Shown piece by piece: positions 62,651 to 64,000 of a DNA stretch of 64,000 bases; the first letter of the stretch is position 1; each line of letters starts with the position of its first letter. Source of the stretch: Flavobacteriaceae bacterium (GTDB lineage: Bacteria; Bacteroidota; Bacteroidia; Flavobacteriales; Flavobacteriaceae); assembly GCA_002746415.1 (NCBI GenBank), contig NVXD01000002.1, positions 62,001-126,000 of the forward strand, read 5' to 3'. Under the pieces are notes generated by a model. The model worked only from the letters and a program-made list of their open reading frames with translations, was not told where the DNA came from and ran no database searches. Both the position numbers and the translations under genes were made by a program.

Positions 62651-64000
62651 TTAATTCCCCTCCTTTCGCAATACTTCTAAAGGGGGGCTATTTAAAACAG
62701 AGCGGCTATTGCTCAATCCAATGAATAACACCAGTAATGTAATTGCTGGCATTACAATTAAAAAGGGCACCCAGGAAGGCACAAATGGGGTTTCAAAAAC
62801 AAAACTGGCCAACAATTGGCTACTAACCAAGGACAATAAAACCCCTAAACCACTACCCAATAGTCCCAAATACAGGTATTCCAAGGCTGTAATTCTTAAT
62901 ATCTGTTTGCTTTTGGCACCTAAAGTGCGCAACAATACACTTTCTTTTATTCGTTGGTATTTACTGTTTCGCACAGAACCTATCAGCACAATAACACCTG
63001 TAAGGATACTAAAAAAGGCCATAAAATTGATTGCCCAAGAAATTTTGTCCAAAATCCCTTCAATAAGACTCATCAGCTGCCGTAAATCTAAAATGGAGAC
63101 ATTAGGGAATTTCCCAACCAGTTCTCGTTGAAGGTTAGCAGAAGTAGCCTCATCTGGCGCATGGGTAGTCAATACATGAAATTGTGGTGCATTTTCCAAC
63201 ACATTCGATGGGAATACAATGGAGAAATTTAATTGCAAGCGCCCCCAATCAACAGTTCGTATATTATCCACCACTGTTTCCATTAATACTCCTTGTACAT
63301 TAAATATCATAGCATCTCCCACTTCCACCTGGGCATCTCTAGCCACATTATCGGATAACGAAATGGGTACAGGGCCGTCCGTTGTACTTTTAGAAAACCA
63401 TTCTCCCCCAACAAGAGTCTCTGAAGCAATCAAGGAATCTCTATAAGTAACCCTAAATTCATGGTTCAAAATCCATTGATTAATGGTGGAAGTAGTATCT
63501 GCCCTAATGTCGTTCGCTAACCTTCCTTCAATACTATGCACACGCATGGTAACAATGGGAATGTTATCAAGTATAGGTAAGCCTTTTGGGGTTATACTAT
63601 TTGCAACTGCCTCTTTTTGATTGGTCTGTACATCAAACAAAATAATATTCGGTGTATTAGCGCTACTTTCCAAGGTGGCCTTTGCTAATAAAAAGTCTTT
63701 GGTGAAATATAACGTACTAATTAAAAAAGCCCCCACACCTATAGTAAGAATCAATACCATGGTCTGGTTGTTGGGTCGAAAGAGATTCAACAAGCTTTGG
63801 CGTGCCGTAAAACTCCAAGAAATAGGGAAGTATTTTTTAATGGCCTTCATAAACAAACTTGCAAACCCTGCCAATACCGAAAAGGTAATCAGAATACCAA
63901 CTACAAAAGACAGCGCATATTTCCAATTTTCTAAAAGCCATAATGAAAATAGAAAAGTGAATAATACAATAATTCCCAAAACCACTAATCCTGCCTTTTT
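62651..64000 (-). CDS. FtsX-family ABC transporter permease (C-terminal part, cut by window edge)
   Basis: About 449 residues of the C-terminal part of a large permease of the FtsX/MacB-like (YbbP) type; the frame stays open to position 64000, so the start lies outside. Seen: two membrane helices, then a helix in 'NNQTMVLILTIGVGAFLIST', a large extracytoplasmic domain (about 105-305) and three final helices around 'AINFMAFFSILTGVIVLIGS', 'LEYLYLGLLGSGLGVLLSLV' and 'VPFLIVMPAITLLVLFIGLS'. The last residues (P-P-L-E-V-L-R-K-E-G) are the usual FtsX end. It probably pairs with an ABC ATPase and an accessory protein to export or transport lipids, peptides or lipoproteins. Confidence 0.9.
   Translation of the reverse strand, partial: KKAGLVVLGIIVLFTFLFSLWLLENWKYALSFVVGILITFSVLAGFASLFMKAIKKYFPISWSFTARQSLLNLFRPNNQTMVLILTIGVGAFLISTLYFTKDFLLAKATLESSANTPNIILFDVQTNQKEAVANSITPKGLPILDNIPIVTMRVHSIEGRLANDIRADTTSTINQWILNHEFRVTYRDSLIASETLVGGEWFSKSTTDGPVPISLSDNVARDAQVEVGDAMIFNVQGVLMETVVDNIRTVDWGRLQLNFSIVFPSNVLENAPQFHVLTTHAPDEATSANLQRELVGKFPNVSILDLRQLMSLIEGILDKISWAINFMAFFSILTGVIVLIGSVRNSKYQRIKESVLLRTLGAKSKQILRITALEYLYLGLLGSGLGVLLSLVSSQLLASFVFETPFVPSWVPFLIVMPAITLLVLFIGLSNSRSVLNSPPLEVLRKEGN

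Overview
The window looks like a core chromosomal segment of a marine-type member of the Flavobacteriaceae (Bacteroidota). The evidence is the AT-rich DNA, TAnnTTTG-type -7 promoter boxes with a TTG about 20 bp upstream, the near absence of Shine-Dalgarno sites, several TTG start codons, and clade-typical genes (GldI-like PPIase, OstA-like protein, DUF349, DUF368, DUF2752, CCC-motif and DUF4105/Lnb-type proteins, and an oversized SecA). I see no tRNA, rRNA, CRISPR array, prophage or intact insertion sequence.

Layout. 1-4965: two lipoprotein prolyl isomerases (GldI-like and a cyclophilin-FKBP fusion), a CBS protein, PepD and a DUF3810 metalloprotease-like protein. 5047-15440: an amidohydrolase pair, an rRNA/tRNA-type methyltransferase, an M48 protease, the (p)ppGpp synthetase/hydrolase, a Fur-family repressor and PurA. 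15632-19830: an oxidoreductase, two tandem PPK2 kinases with a small conserved protein, and a xylose isomerase-like TIM-barrel protein. 19946-29713: a probable envelope and metabolism block (OstA/LptA-like, class III aminotransferase, TPR protein, two DUF368 proteins, AroE, DUF349). 29847-32239 (minus): RNase Y, a structured RNA that I identify as 6S RNA, ZapA and a coiled-coil ZapA partner. 32433-40766: M23 peptidase, TonB-dependent receptor, cysteine desulfurase, Smr protein and a cluster of small cysteine-motif membrane proteins. 40853-47509: RecQ, KdsD, TatC, LptB, creatininase-like amidase and PssA. 47611-59962: Lnb-like protein, ABC-F ATPase, a shrunken methyltransferase relative, cobalamin adenosyltransferase, DUF2795, SecA, a histidine kinase and an M14 peptidase. 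60297-64000: an accessory-looking end with a frameshifted lipoprotein, a 430-bp direct repeat carrying two nearly identical secreted peptides around a DUF4345 gene, and the C-terminal part of an FtsX-type permease.

Themes. Many genes serve the envelope: LPS export (OstA-like, LptB, KdsD), undecaprenyl-phosphate recycling (DUF368 pair, by homology to PopT), lipoprotein acylation (Lnb-like), phospholipid synthesis (PssA), protein export (SecA, TatC) and gliding (GldI). A second theme is slow-growth and stringent physiology: Rsh, two PPK2 enzymes and 6S RNA.

The least explained parts are the duplicated secreted-peptide units with phased upstream ATCGGT repeats, the doubly frameshifted lipoprotein, the small ORF plus perfect palindrome upstream of secA, the cysteine-motif membrane cluster, and the degenerate enzyme relatives. 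I did not find one clearly new multi-gene system; the best candidates are the repeat unit at 61.2-62.6 kb and the cysteine-motif cluster at 39.8-40.8 kb.
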